In this document: positions 13,031 through 24,033 of the stretch, piece after piece
Numbering within the stretch: the first letter of the stretch is position 1
How the letters are laid out: each line of letters starts with the position of its first letter
From: Adenophora triphylla var. japonica
Taxonomy: Eukaryota; Streptophyta; Magnoliopsida; Asterales; Campanulaceae
Reading direction: 5' to 3'
Length of the DNA: 64,000 nucleotides
Assembly (NCBI GenBank): GCA_022495995.1
Contig: JAFEMH010000075.1
Coordinates: 913,001-977,000 of the forward strand
The notes under the pieces: generated by a model
The model's input: the letters and a program-made list of their open reading frames with translations, nothing else
Told to the model about the DNA's origin: nothing
Databases searched by the model: none
Position numbers and translations under genes: made by a program

Positions 13031-13398
13031 TGAAAGCAGAAGTAGCTATCAAGTTAGATTGCAAAGGGATAACAGTTATTTCGAAAAGATTAAAACGAAA
13101 AGGAGGGCTCTTACTGGGACAAAAAGAATATTGAATAAAGCAATCCTCAAATAAATAAATTGTATTGCTCGAAGGATAAAATATTGCTTCAAAAAATACA
13201 TATACTACTAAAACAATTGTGGCAGACCAATTCACATCTTCAAATTGATTTTTAGTGGAGACACCATCTATCCTTCTCTGGAGCTGGTAACAAAGCATAA
13301 TTTATTCTAAAAATGAAGAAAATGAATAAGAATCAAGCACATCGCAGGGACATCAAATAGATTGCAGGGACATCAAATAGATTGCAATGTTATCTTAC

Positions 13399-13726
13399 TT
13401 GTCAACGTAAGTTTCTGTTTTCTTCTTCGCTGCACCATAAGCATCGGTCCTCCGCTTCTGCTCACCAATCTCCACATTTTCAAGCATGTCGACCTCTGGT
13501 TTACACATGTAACATATATTAGGGAATCTGCGTCGAGAAGAACTCCAGATCAAATGGACAAACAGGAACGCACTGGGCAAATGGAAATAGAAAAAAAACT
13601 GCAGTACTTCACCTTGGTTAATGTCACCATCTGCAAGTATGCTCTGATCTTGTAGTGTTAAAACAACTGCACAGCCTTCGACTACTTTGTCAAGTCCATG
13701 AAGAATTTTAACACCGGCTAGGTCCT
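13399..13726 (-). pseudogene. SART-1/MDF exon fragments, second copy
   Basis: Two exon-like pieces with splice borders. 13613-13726 reads DLAGVKILHGLDKVVEGCAV, then VLTLQDQSILADGDIN. 13399-13497 reads VDMLENVEIGEQKRR, then AAKKKTETYVDK. Both match the plant SART-1 family splicing factor MDF (meristem-defective). The order is correct, but only these exons exist. The first piece is repeated almost exactly at 14360-14473. Confidence 0.75.
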
Positions 13727-13739
13727 CTGTAGAAAGAGA

Positions 13740-14355
13740 TTAAAAAAAAGGAAGAGATCAGACTCTTGTTGCTCATTTTTTTCATTTAATTGATAACTAC
13801 TCCGTCTTAAGCAACAAAGTCAAAAACATTTCAATACCTTGATCATAGAAGCATCCAATGAAAGGTGTAAAAAGGAAGAGATCAGAGATTAACGACCAGT
13901 TTAAGACAAGACTAAGTAGTTATTACAAAAAATGCTGTTTTTTGATTAATTTTCCAATCTTGGAGAGAACTGGTCTTTAATATCAAAATTGCTTTAACCC
14001 ATAATTATAATCTAATGCACGGCCTTTCATTAAATGGTTGCAAATCAAAATTTCACCAATCTCAGTACCAAGTGCATTGACTTTTGAAAAGATCAAAGAA
14101 TTTCAAAAGTTGAGTCAACTCACATAGCAGTCTTTGCTCCCCACGGTATTCAAGAACCTGAGCACAAGCACATGCATGTTAATCCAAGTAAACTTTTTTT
14201 CATTTTGAATACCCGTTCGATAATGAAAAGAATCATACTCTCATCCTATTCAGGCTTTGGATTGCGAGTAAAGAATGATGACATGGCCCACCTACACGAC
14301 GGATAGCAGGCCCTTTTGGCTTCTGGTAAACAGAAGGAAAAAAAACTGCAGTACT
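13740..14355. other. Intronic or spacer DNA between the SART-1 copies
   Basis: Non-coding. No further exon recognised. Flanked by the two copies of the SART-1-derived segment. Confidence 0.5.
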
Positions 14356-14359
14356 TCAC

Positions 14360-14905
14360 CTTGGTTAATGTCACCATCTGCAAGTATGCTCTGATCTTGT
14401 AGTGTTAAAACAACTGCACAGCCTTCGACTACTTTGTCAAGTCCATGAAGAATTTTAACACCGGCTAGGTCCTCTGTAGAAAGAGATTAAAAAAAAGGAA
14501 GAGATCAGACTCTTGTAGATCATTTTTTTCTAAAATAAAAGTTCAAAGATATTCATAAACAACAACATCCAAAATAATAGGTTACCTCCTCCAATTTCTT
14601 TTCTGCTTCGCCACTGAAACGCCCTCTAGCATCCAATGAAACTCCCTGCAAGCGATTATCATATGAGACGCAGAGTATAACAAACATATAAATTTCTACA
14701 CAAACAGACAGATGATACGAGCTTCACCTCATTCCAAACTTGGATCATCATACTGTGGAAGCATTTTTTTCACAGAACCAGGCTCGTAGTTGAACCTAGA
14801 TAAAAATGAAGAAAATGATTAAGAATCAAGCACATCGCAGGGACATCAAATAGATTGCAATGTTATCTTACTTGTCAACGTAAGTTTCTGTTTTCTTCTT
14901 CCCTA
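14360..14905 (-). pseudogene. SART-1/MDF exon fragments, first copy, scrambled order
   Basis: In minus-strand order: near 14905-14870 KKKTETYVDK; near 14795-14730 FNYEPGSVKKMLPQYDDP; 14586-14645 GVSLDARGRFSGEAEKKLEE; then 14360-14473 DLAGVKILHGLDKVVEG onward. In the intact family the last of these comes first, so a partial tandem duplication or shuffle has occurred. Splice borders are still visible. Confidence 0.7.
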
Positions 14906-14973
14906 AGCTTTTAACATTCCTACCACCAGGGGTCACCAGACAGTTTATATTGGAGGGAAAGAAAATGTTCTAC

Positions 14974-15103
14974 CTGCTAGTGAAAGACGTCTAGCTTCCG
15001 ATGTGGCCCAATTTACGAACTCATCAGTTTGGCCCTCGACATAAGGATGAAGGCGGTCTTTCAGAACTGTTATGAGCTTAATTTCCCTCTCCTTTTTAAA
15101 TTC
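14974..15103 (-). pseudogene. DnaJ-X domain exon fragment (DNAJ10-like)
   Basis: A GT-AG bordered exon reading [18 protein letters not shown], then [20 protein letters not shown] and RLSLA. This is the start of the DnaJ-X domain of plant chaperone DnaJ 10-type proteins. Only one exon is present and no J domain is nearby. It lies between the Cys-rich and SART-1 pieces on the same strand, as expected for Helitron-assembled chimeras. Confidence 0.7.
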
Positions 15104-15109
15104 CTAATT

Positions 15110-15660
15110 AGAAACAGGGAAAACATTACAATTGAAGTGTATCTAACATTTTTTGTGTTGAAAACTCTGAAGTAAACATACCTTCGTCTTCTCTTGAAGT
15201 CTTTGCCTACGGACTTCACATAATATTTAAAAAACATGAGAAACAAAAAGAAAATTAAAAGGACTGAAATGCAAGAAGAAATGCATGCAAGAAAATATTC
15301 ATGTCCATCTTTATAGCACTGGATCGACATAAGTACAGCATATACTTGAGGTTTGGAAGCTGGAACTGAGGTGCTAAATGCAATTATGGAAATCGGAGAG
15401 CTACAAGCGTACCTAATCATATCAAAGTTGGGTGTAAATAAATGATGGCAAATCTTTCAAGGATTAGGAGTTTAACACTGCCTGTCTAATTTGCAAGATT
15501 TCATAATAAAATTGAGCAGATAGAAATTTCAACAGTATTACCAAACAATAACATTATAGGCAGACACGTTACCTGGAACAAGAACAATGAAGAGGAGAAA
15601 CAAAACACCCAAGATCCACAAATATTGAAAAATCAAGAGAAAATTAAATTGAAGAACGAT
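15110..15660. other. Intron-like DNA in the Helitron
   Basis: AT-rich. A 116-codon open frame (15070-15420, minus) overlaps the DnaJ-X exon in another frame and looks like a chance hydrophobic stretch. No feature supported. Confidence 0.4.
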
Positions 15661-15674
15661 CAATAAACAAAAGT

Positions 15675-16028
15675 GCCTGAGACCAGCCAGAGTTCACAGT
15701 TGGAAGAAGCCCCTCCATGAACTTCTGAGAACTGCTTCCATCAGGACTCTCCGAGCATTTATTAATTTGTAAAGCATCTTGTTGTTTGAGTTTATTACAA
15801 TCATCACAAAGCCGTCTCACATGATAAATATGCTTCAGTGAGAAACAGAAAAATGTCAATAAAAATTGACCAGATTATGATCTTTAAATTGTGTTATACT
15901 CTGATTTGGTTACAACAGTTACCTTAATGGAAGGATCAAAGCTTTGAACATAATAAGAAGAATGGCAATTATTGCACTTTGCGGTCATTCTTTGCGACCA
16001 CTACATGGAGCACAATCAAGGGATATCT
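15675..16028 (-). pseudogene. Cys-rich fragment of an unidentified plant gene
   Basis: Two exon-like pieces. About 15925-16028 encodes DCAPCSGRKE, a frame break, then CNNCHSSYYVQSFDPSIK. 15675-15832 encodes HIYHVRRLCDDCNKLKQQDA, then KCSESPDGSSSQKFMEGLLP. The CxxC pairs suggest a zinc-binding module. The join has normal splice signals. I do not recognise the parent gene. Confidence 0.4.
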
Positions 16029-16664
16029 GCATGACAAGTAGAAAAGTTAATATAGAAAAACAAACTGAACAAAGAATTTCGCCTAAAGATATATGCAGCC
16101 AAAGTGCAGAAGACAATAATTCCAAATATTATGAACTGATAAAAGCTTTTGCCAATCAGAAACCTAATAAAGTTTAATAAACTCGAAAGTTGAGAGATTT
16201 TTGGGAGAAGGGAGAATCAAATATAGTCTAATAGAGGAACGCATGGGGCTGAGGCTCTGAGGGTGACATAAATTTTAAGTTCCCACTCAAAGGAAGTGAA
16301 AAGGGGTCAAATGGTAGCTAACATATGTGATTGTAAAGTTCTAGAAGTCAAACTATATTTAAGTTCCCACTCAATTTTAAGTTGACGATCCATGACAATA
16401 TCACAGCTTCAGTATTTTTACAATGTTATGACAAAAATTACAGATCTTTGTAGCTAATCTGCCCCCATAAAGCGATTGAATCTCTCTTTCCTTAGCCCCT
16501 TTTCCCAAAAAACCCTAGCATCAGTATTTTTACAATGTTATGACAAAAATTACAGATCTTTGTAGCTAAAAATAAACACAATATCTCAAAATCGAGGAAA
16601 AACTTCAAATAAAATTACCCAATCATCAAAGACCATCAATTGAATAAAGTGGAGAGGAACGTAC

Positions 16665-16815
16665 CGGAGGACGGCCAAGCCATGGTTCTTAAAGCAATCA
16701 CCTTGTTGGAAACTTGCAGAAGAGAGAAGAGAGAGAGGCGACGACGACCATGGAAGGCAGAAGAGAGAGGGAAGGCAGTAACCATGGCAGAAGAGAGAGG
16801 AGGAGGCGATGACAT
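16665..16815 (-). pseudogene. First exon encoding a transit-peptide-like N-terminus
   Basis: Starts MSSPPPLSSAMVTAFPLSSA and continues HGRRRLSLFSLLQVSNKVIA, rich in Ser, Arg and hydrophobics with no acidic residues: the composition of a chloroplast or mitochondrial targeting peptide. It ends at a GT donor (16663-16664). On the minus strand it is preceded by a CT-rich leader. It is the most upstream captured piece, so a transcript of the whole chimera could begin here. The parent gene is not recognised. Confidence 0.4.
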
Positions 16816-16933
16816 TGTTGTTCGTAGAAGAGAACGGCGATGTTTTGGAGGAAGATGGAGTAATGCCTGGAGAGATGTAGAGAAAGAAAGTGGGGAATGG
16901 GAAGAGAGAGAGAGAGTTGAAGAAGAAGAGTGA

Positions 16934-17336
16934 TTCTGATTTCTGAATATGAAAGGGCTAAGGCGTTGGGACTATGAAGAGGGGCAGATCATTAAATTAT
17001 TGTTTCTAACTCATCATCTTCTGTCTTAATTGCAGTTTCTATTTTTATTACTCAGATTTAGGCGCCAAATTGCCTTATTTAGCAAAGTTTCTTATTCACT
17101 TGTGCTTTTATATATATATTGATATTGATTATTGAGTTAGTGATCCATAAATTCCTTTTTTATAAATTAGTGACCACTAAGTTTCTTTTGTTAGGCCCAT
17201 TAATATTTTGTTCCGTTTGAACAAAAATGTCCTTTTGAACTTCTTGATATTACATCCATGTCATCAACACTCACTTTTTCAAATATTATATATATTTATA
17301 TATATAATTTATATATTATATATATACACATATATA
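16934..17336. other. AT-rich stretch, probable Helitron 5' region
   Basis: Holds a TA-rich run (17283-17334) just before the next Helitron end. No gene seen. The missing 5' TC terminus of the 11967 Helitron should be here. Confidence 0.35.
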
Positions 17337-17537
17337 CTAGCCGTACTCCCGTGCGATGCACATCAATATTTTGTAACAATCATATTCAAATTTTATAATT
17401 AAAGAAAAGGATATGGATAACGAAGAAAGATATTACAAACCAAAGTTTACATATATCTCCATGGATAATTTACAATAATAAATACAAACTCAAAAATTAT
17501 TAAGTACGAAGTATTTCCTTAAATACAACATTAATTG
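17337..17537 (-). mobile_element. Helitron 3' end, second element
   Basis: On the minus strand: GTGC ATC GCAC hairpin, GGGAGTACGGCTAG, then T. This is the same design as at 11967, with a different hairpin. Its body runs to higher coordinates and is interrupted at 17538 by the Mutator-like element. It probably resumes at 60021. Confidence 0.6.
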
Positions 17538-17634
17538 GGTAAATTCTATATACAAGGCAGCTTACATACAAGGCACCAATAATGCCCAAACTACCCTTCG
17601 CGTGTCGTGTGCGAAAGGACGACAGGAAGCCTTT

Positions 17635-17790
17635 ATGTCGTGTACTTTTACACGACATCAACTAATTGTGTAAAATATTAGGTCGTATGAAATTATACGA
17701 AATTTAAATTTACTCTGCCATTAATGTCGTACACAACAACACGATATGATGTCCTAATATCGTGTATATCCATACGACATATCAAAATGA
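17635..17790. repeat. TCGTGT palindromes near the left MULE end
   Basis: The best copy has arms ATGTCGTGTA (17635-17644) and TACACGACAT (17649-17658) with a 4-base spacer. Looser copies follow (TCGTATGA with TATACGA, TATCGTGTAT with ATACGACATA). They resemble the subterminal repeats to which some plant transposases bind, but the function is inferred. Confidence 0.7.
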
Positions 17791-17999
17791 AGGTGTTCTT
17801 CGATGATTTGCAACACGATGTTAATGATACGCATATGCTATGTTATATTATTGAATTGTGTTGTTAATTGAGCAAAATTTATACACTTATACATGACAAG
17901 GAACAAACGTCATATTGGATCATACAATATCATATAACCTATCACATTTAAGTGATACCATTTTATTTATAATCACCTAACAAATGATTATAAATAATG

Positions 18000-18740
18000 T
18001 CATAGAGATGAAAAACACTTTAAATGCCATTTAGAATGGAGAAAAAAATAAATGAGTTAGCCGTATACCATTTTTCACAAGATCGCGACACATAAAACCC
18101 TAAAAACCCTAAATAATGGCACATATTTGTAACTCAATTTCCATTTGGAATTGGAGGAAACTCATAGAGATGAAAAACACTTTAAATGTCATTTAGAATG
18201 TAGAAAAAAATTAAAAAAAAATAAACGAGGTAGCCGTATACCATTTTTCACAAGATCGGGACACATAAAACCCTAAATAATGGCACATATTTGTAACTCA
18301 ATTTTTATTTGGATTTGGAGGAAACTCATGTAGATGAAAAACACTTTAAATGTCATCTAGAATCTAGAAAAAAATTAAAAAAAAATAAACGAGGTAGCCG
18401 TATACCATTTTTCACAAGATCGGGACACATAAAACTCTAAAAACCCTAAATAATGGCACATATTTGTAACTCAATTTCCATTTGGATTTGATGGAAACTC
18501 ATGTAGATGAAAAACACTTTAAATGTCATCTAGAATCTAGAAAAAAATTAAAAAAAATAAATGAGGTAGCCGTATACCATTTTTCACAAGATCGGGACAC
18601 ATAAAACCCTAAAAACCCTAAATAATGGCACATATTTGTAACTCAATTTCCATTTGGATTTGGAGAAAACTCATGTAGATGAAAAACACTTTAAATGCCA
18701 TCTAGAATCTAGAAAAAAATTAAAAAAAAATAAACGAGGT
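18000..18740. repeat. 165-173 bp tandem repeat with telomere-like boxes, about 4.3 copies
   Basis: GATGAAAAACACTTTAAATG recurs at about 18007, 18169, 18333, 18506 and 18678. Every full unit contains AAAACCCTAA, in most units doubled as AAAACCCTAAAAACCCTAAA, plus CCGTATACCATTTTTCAC. Copies are highly similar. The repeat lies in the subterminal part of the MULE. Confidence 0.9.
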
Positions 18741-18939
18741 TAATGATAAGTTGTACATTAGAGAAATACCAACTACTCAAGATTATATATTTGAAATTAT
18801 CATATTTGTTAATCAAGATTATATATGTTTCTTGTTATAATAAGTTGGAAAACAAACAATGATTACATATAAGATTGAACCAACATCATACAATATCATA
18901 TAACCTACCATATTTATTTATAATTAATTTTTATTTTAT

Positions 18940-19130
18940 TATATGATGTGTCGTGTTTAAATACACGACATTTACTAATACATTTCGTATGAACAATACA
19001 CGAAATGAATCAGGGTGTATCTCGTGTATTGTTCATACGAGATAATTATCAGAAACAAAGACTATATCGTGTGTGTATACACGATATGTACCATAGTATC
19101 TCGTGTATATACACACGAGATACACCCTGA
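18940..19130. repeat. TCGTGT palindrome array
   Basis: Five inverted repeats in a row. Examples: ATATCGTGT/ACACGATAT (19064-19087), GTATCTCGTGT/ACACGAGATAC (19096-19123), TGTCGTGT/ACACGACA (near 18948). Confidence 0.8.
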
Positions 19131-19279
19131 AGCCCTACATAAAACACGATATACACGCAGACAACGGCCCAACAGAGAACTGTACACCCATGCAGCTGCG
19201 ACACCATTGTCCAAGTCTTAACGCCCATAAATTTATACCCATTATTTTCATTAATTCTCAAATCATCTAACACCATAGT

Positions 19280-19408
19280 ATGGATTCTCCACAACATTCT
19301 CCAAGTTTTTATGATCATATTGATCTTGAGCTTGTGGAATATATTTTTGAAGAAGAAGGTTTGCCACCAAATTCTCCACATCAAAATCAAAATCCAAGCA
19401 GCAATGAA
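19280..19408 (+). pseudogene. Orphan first exon in the MULE
   Basis: ATG opens a 43-codon exon, MDSPQHSPSFYDHIDLELVE followed by YIFEEEGLPPNSP and an Asn/Gln-rich end, closing at GTAAGT. The acidic, Ser/Pro-rich N-terminus could be that of a transposase or FAR1-like protein, but no downstream exon follows before the PMD gene, so it is a remnant of a deleted gene. Palindrome arrays lie on both sides. Confidence 0.45.
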
Positions 19409-19514
19409 GTAAGTTTTTAAAGTTATATTTGGTGTTTTGATCAAAATCGCAATAAAAATCCAATGTTGAAACGAAATTGTTTTTCAAGATTGGATTTTTA
19501 AATTCTGATATTAC

Positions 19515-19865
19515 TCTATTTCGTGTGAGATTATACGAGTTTTATGCTGTTTGTCGTGTTTTTCTACACGAGTGATGGTGTATTACCTCGTATTATGTTA
19601 CACGAGATAAATGCGTTTAAGTCGTGTAAAATTACACGAGATGTTTCAGGAACATCTCGTATAATGTTACACGAAATGTCATACAGCCTGTTGTTTATTG
19701 TGCAATTTTCTAATTGATGGTAATACAATTTGTAGGGACCGGATGAAATACACTAACTACCCATTAATGTATCTCGTGTGTGTTCATACGAGATGAAATA
19801 AAAAATGTCGTGTGTATATATACGAGATGAGTCAAACCATCTCGTGTATAAGCACACGAGATGGT
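19515..19865. repeat. TCGTGT palindrome array
   Basis: About eight copies in 350 bp. The longest has arms ACCATCTCGTGT (19836-19847) and ACACGAGATGGT (19854-19865) around a 6-base spacer. It lies just downstream of the PMD gene's 3' end. Confidence 0.8.
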
Positions 19866-20598
19866 CTCTGTACTGAAAAAAAAACAGACACTGAAACAAA
19901 CAAACTGATACAAAGAAACTGAAACACAAACTGAAACAAACTGATTCCAATATTTTCAAACCAAAATGAACATATCCCAAACATATTCCAAAACAAACAT
20001 TGTATCCAAAATTTACAAACCAACATATCCCAAATACAAACATTGTATCCAAAATTTACAAACCAACATAAACAACCAAAATGAACATAATCATGAACCG
20101 TCTCCGTATAGATCAATGGCCCGTCTAATCTTATCTTTGACCTCCGCGGATAAACTGTCATCCGTGAGCAGCGAAAGTAGTATGCCTCGTGCCTCTACAA
20201 CCCTAGGCGGTGGTGGAACGTTAACTAGGGCATCATGATTCGGATTAGTAATCCGAACATGAGTCCTAGCCAGGAACCACTGCATATACGTGGAAGTAAC
20301 AGGATCAGATGCGCTCACGGACGGCCCCCATCTACGCACTGGATCGAAACCCCCCAAGTCGTCCTCTAACCAATCCTCCCATACCTCATCACGCGCTCCA
20401 TAGGACTTCTTGTACCCCTTTTGACCTGCTATCAATGAACAATTTCGGCCGCAAGATATGGGGTCTCTGGGGATTTTCTGCTGGATCCCAAACTGGCGTG
20501 TAACACGGTCAGGCATATACGCCTCCGTGATATCCTGGAAGCGTATAACCCCACGGAAGTATGAGACCGGCAAAAGCGCCTCTGGGGTGGTACCGTAG

Positions 20599-22298
20599 TG
20601 TAAGTACCCAAATCTGGCTCATGCCTTCCGGTTAAATTTCCCGGCAATTTCGGTAAGTTTCCCGGTAATTCCCCAGACCTTCCTAGTGTTCCGGAAACAT
20701 TCCGGAACTATTTTTAATTAATTTAGGGCTGAAGGGGATCCTTCCTAATTACGTTTTTCTTAATTAGGAGGAAAGGTTCTAGAATAATGCCACCTTGCAT
20801 GGTTCTAGAATGCTGAGTCATTGTGGATAATGTCGCACGGCTGCATTAGCTCGCTGTCCTTAGCCGCACGGCTTCATTGGCCTTATCCAGACTGCCTATA
20901 AATAGAGCCCTCCTCTACCCATTTCAACACACACAATTGACACAACAAATCACCCACAAACACTCCTAATACGTGAAGAATACTGCTGGAAGTTCAAGAA
21001 GGTGAAGAAGAAGGCCAAGAAGCTCCCTCCCTCCTCCTTGAAGATCCAAGATCAACCTCTCCTCCTAGCTCCATCCAAAGAAGAAGGAAGCCATTGGTAA
21101 CCTCGCACGCCCTAACCTCGCATCCTAATTGCTTTATAAATTGCTCATTGTATTACCTTTATATTGCTTGGGACTTGGTAGATTAAAGATCATATCTTTA
21201 TATTCCCCCTTCCCCTTTTGCATGCATTAGACATCATTTGTCATAAAAATGTAGTCTTTTCCCATAAAGGTGCATCCTTTGCACCTAAAACCCCCATTTT
21301 CCAATAAAAATGTCATCTTTATGCATCCTTTGCATATAAAAATCAAATCTTTTCAATCAAAATGCATCCTTTGCATTCAAAATCCTTTTTCCAAGCATCA
21401 TTTGCTTTAAAGACCATGTCTTTACCATAAACTAGCATCATATGCTTTTCAAAATGCAATCTTTATGCATCATTTGCATAATGAATGCCAATTTCATCAA
21501 AAATGCATCATTTGCATAAAAATCATATCTTTATGCATCATTTGCAATAAAGATCATTTCTTTAAATCAAGTGCATCATTTGCAACCCAAAAATGTCATC
21601 TTTTCATTAAAGTGTCATTTTTACATACATTTCCCCCATTCCCCCTTTAGCAACCTAGGAACGGACCGGTGTAAAAGATCCTATCTTTACATCGTTCCTT
21701 CCATAAAGGTTCCATAATCTCTTTAGAAAAGGGACACCTTCGAACCCTATATCTCCGATTATCGCTTAAGATGAGTATGAAGCATCTATACAAGCTCGAC
21801 CATCTTAAAGCGTAGGATTGATGGGCTAAGGACCCTCCTTTTCTAAAGAACCTCATCTTTGACTATAAAGGGAGTCATTCTCTCGATCATGCAAAGTCCC
21901 GAGGTTAAAAATGCGATGATCACAAGTCCAAGATGAGGACGGGATCCTAATCCCGAATACATAAAATCCAAGAAATCCCGAGCGACAACCAACAAATGGT
22001 TTGTACGTCCGGAAGACGACTTGGGACATTCCCTCCTTATTTTCAAACACCTGCACACAAGAAAGCACGCAAGCAAGCACGATTAATGAAATCTTGGGAG
22101 ACTTGCTCCGGCAAGGCACCTTGGGTGAACGCCAAACGTTCTTCCCAAAGGGTAACTTAACCTCCGAACCCATAAAACCTTTTTTTCAAAGTTTTGAGGT
22201 AATCAAAATGGCGTGGCGACTCCGTTTTTCAAATTAAACCGGATGTCTTCAAACTCGCGTGAATCCAATAAAAATAAAATTTGGGGCACACATTCACA
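20599..22298 (+). repeat. 5' LTR of element A
   Basis: 1.7 kb. TATA box CTATAAATAG near 20896. Upstream of it, two CGCACGGCT boxes (20831-20875). The R/U5 part holds a long array of ATGCATCATTTGCA-like motifs (21225-21620). Confidence 0.9.
20831..20880. promoter_or_regulatory. Near-palindromic box AGCCGCACGGCT upstream of the LTR TATA (element A)
   Basis: AGCCGCACGGCT followed by TCATTGGCC at 20862-20880, with a weaker copy (GTCGCACGGCTGCATTAGC) at 20832. Equivalent boxes stand in the 3' LTR (35265) and upstream of both antisense genes (30755, 33864). Confidence 0.6.
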
Positions 22299-22299
22299 G

Positions 22300-22318
22300 T
22301 TTGGCGACTCCGCTGGGG
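22300..22318 (+). other. Primer binding site of element A
   Basis: TTTGGCGACTCCGCTGGGG directly after the LTR. TGGCGACT-type sites are those of Ogre/Tat elements, described as matching tRNA-Arg; tRNA identity is from memory. Confidence 0.75.
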
Positions 22319-24033
22319 ATATCCCAAAGGAGAAAAGCTTTTATTTTCAAAGCAAAAAAATCGATACTCGGTATATAGGTGGAAACCACTTGCCTTTCCT
22401 GTACACTCCCTGACGTGGGAGTTGGGATAACCGGTGGTTTAACAATCCCACGTACCAGTATCCCTTTTTGAAAAATTTTTTTTTGAAAAAAATAGAAAGA
22501 AAGCTTTTCCCTTTGAGCGGGCTAGACTCCCGTCGCCGATTTCATTAATCATGCTTGCTTTCTTTACCATGCATTGCATCATTTGCATCTTGGAATCTGT
22601 GCATACTTTGAAACGGGAAACAACCCGAAAAATAGCAAAAGGAGTGGAACCTGGAAAATTGATCCATGCAGTCGTACGGCTCAATCCTCCTTGGATTCTG
22701 ACCGGGCGAACTCAGTGGCAATTCCACCAGGAAAAATCATGGTTAATCTGGCGATCCTAGCGGCTTGGGGCTACTCGGCTCCATGGTGGCCCAGGGCTCC
22801 CAGAAAATTTACGTGCTTATGTGTTGCATTCTCCCCGTCCCGAAAATCATTCCTTTAAAACACATTTCTGAAAATCTCTGTTTTAACTCAAAAAAGGAAC
22901 ATTTTTAGGAGACCGCACACTACGCACACCTGATATATCCTGTACACTTTTGCACGCACGTCCTTCAAACCCGAGGGTGGTTCAGTGCGATCCACGGACA
23001 GCCTTACGATGCTCTGTGGCGCGCACGGAATCATCCCAACCTCCCCATGCCGGCCGGTGTCGACCAATGCACGGTCAGGTGTCACACGTTTCAAAAACCG
23101 TGACTTTTTTGGTTGGTTTTTGGTCTAGTCCGTGTCATATAGCCCGATTGCATACCCTCGTAAAGGTCAAGCCTTAGTTCATAACGGAAGAAGAACTACG
23201 CAAAATTCTGACAAGGAAAAATTGGCGAGATCTCAACTCCGACATTGACTATTGACCTTGACCTGCACGGAATGCGTAAGAGTCAAGACCGAGTCTTTGC
23301 CCACAAATCAAAAGATCTTTCGCTCAAGCGAAGCTCTGCTAAAATTCCGACAAGGAAAATTGGCAAGAGCTTAACCCGGCATTGACTTCGATTCTAACTC
23401 ACGCCCGCGTATGCAACGAAGTTCAATGTGACACTTTGTGTCATCCGGCTTTTGCCGCCCGACCCATGCCTATTATCTTCTCGGACATTACCGAAAGTCA
23501 AAACGTCATTCGCTCAAGCGAAATTACGCCAAAATCCTATCAAGGCGGAAAGACGAGACTTTCCCGGTATTGCCTTGACTATAATCCGCATCGCTCGTGC
23601 GTTGAAAGTTCCTATGACCCGCTAGACCCGTTAGGAGCGTTCTTTACTCTCGGTCGGTGGGATCCGCGTGCCCTATAGGACCCTCGCCGGCCGTCCACCC
23701 TGGGAGGTCGAAATACTGGGTGGAATACGAGGGGCTTATAGACGTAGTGACGAAACCCACCGATCCAGGATCTAGAGTAGTTACTAAAAAGAAGGGCAAA
23801 CCCCTTTTCCAACCAAATAGATATTAATAAAAGACAACATTTTAAGTAAACTGGAAGATTCTAATTTGCATATTGCACGAGCCTTGACCTAAACACCTAC
23901 CCGAGTCTAAACCTTTCCTATCCCTTTCCCGCGAGAAAGAAGTGGGTGAGAACACCGGTCGGCGACTTGTTAGCACGGGAATTCTCGAGACGTTCGCTGT
24001 AATCCTCGGTTTTGCCGGCTTTTCGGTGTCAAA
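22319..24033 (+). other. Long leader of element A with repeated units and small stem-loops
   Basis: Non-coding. Three degenerate units begin near 23194, 23334 and 23523 (AAAATTCCGACAAGGAAAA type). Two identical stem-loops TTCGC-TCAA-GCGAA lie at 23319-23332 and 23509-23522. Confidence 0.6.

Larger units (their letters stand above)
11967..17336 (-). mobile_element. Helitron-like element carrying host gene fragments
   Basis: Read on the minus strand, the 3' terminus is a hairpin with arms CGTGCGTT and AACGCACG (11980-11997) followed by GGATGGCATACTAG and a T. This is the hairpin plus CTRR-T organisation of Helitron 3' ends. The element lies at higher coordinates and its captured exons run in the same (minus) direction. 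The 5' TC end was not located; I extend it to the next Helitron end at 17337, so that limit is provisional. No Rep/helicase gene is present, so it is non-autonomous. Confidence 0.6.

Noticed and set aside
16640..16933. Glu/Arg-rich open frame on the plus strand
   Set aside because: It is the complement of a CT-rich leader and a transit-peptide-like exon on the minus strand. Low complexity.
22300..22318. tRNA gene piece
   Set aside because: Only the primer-site complement of a tRNA 3' end is present, directly after the LTR. No cloverleaf.
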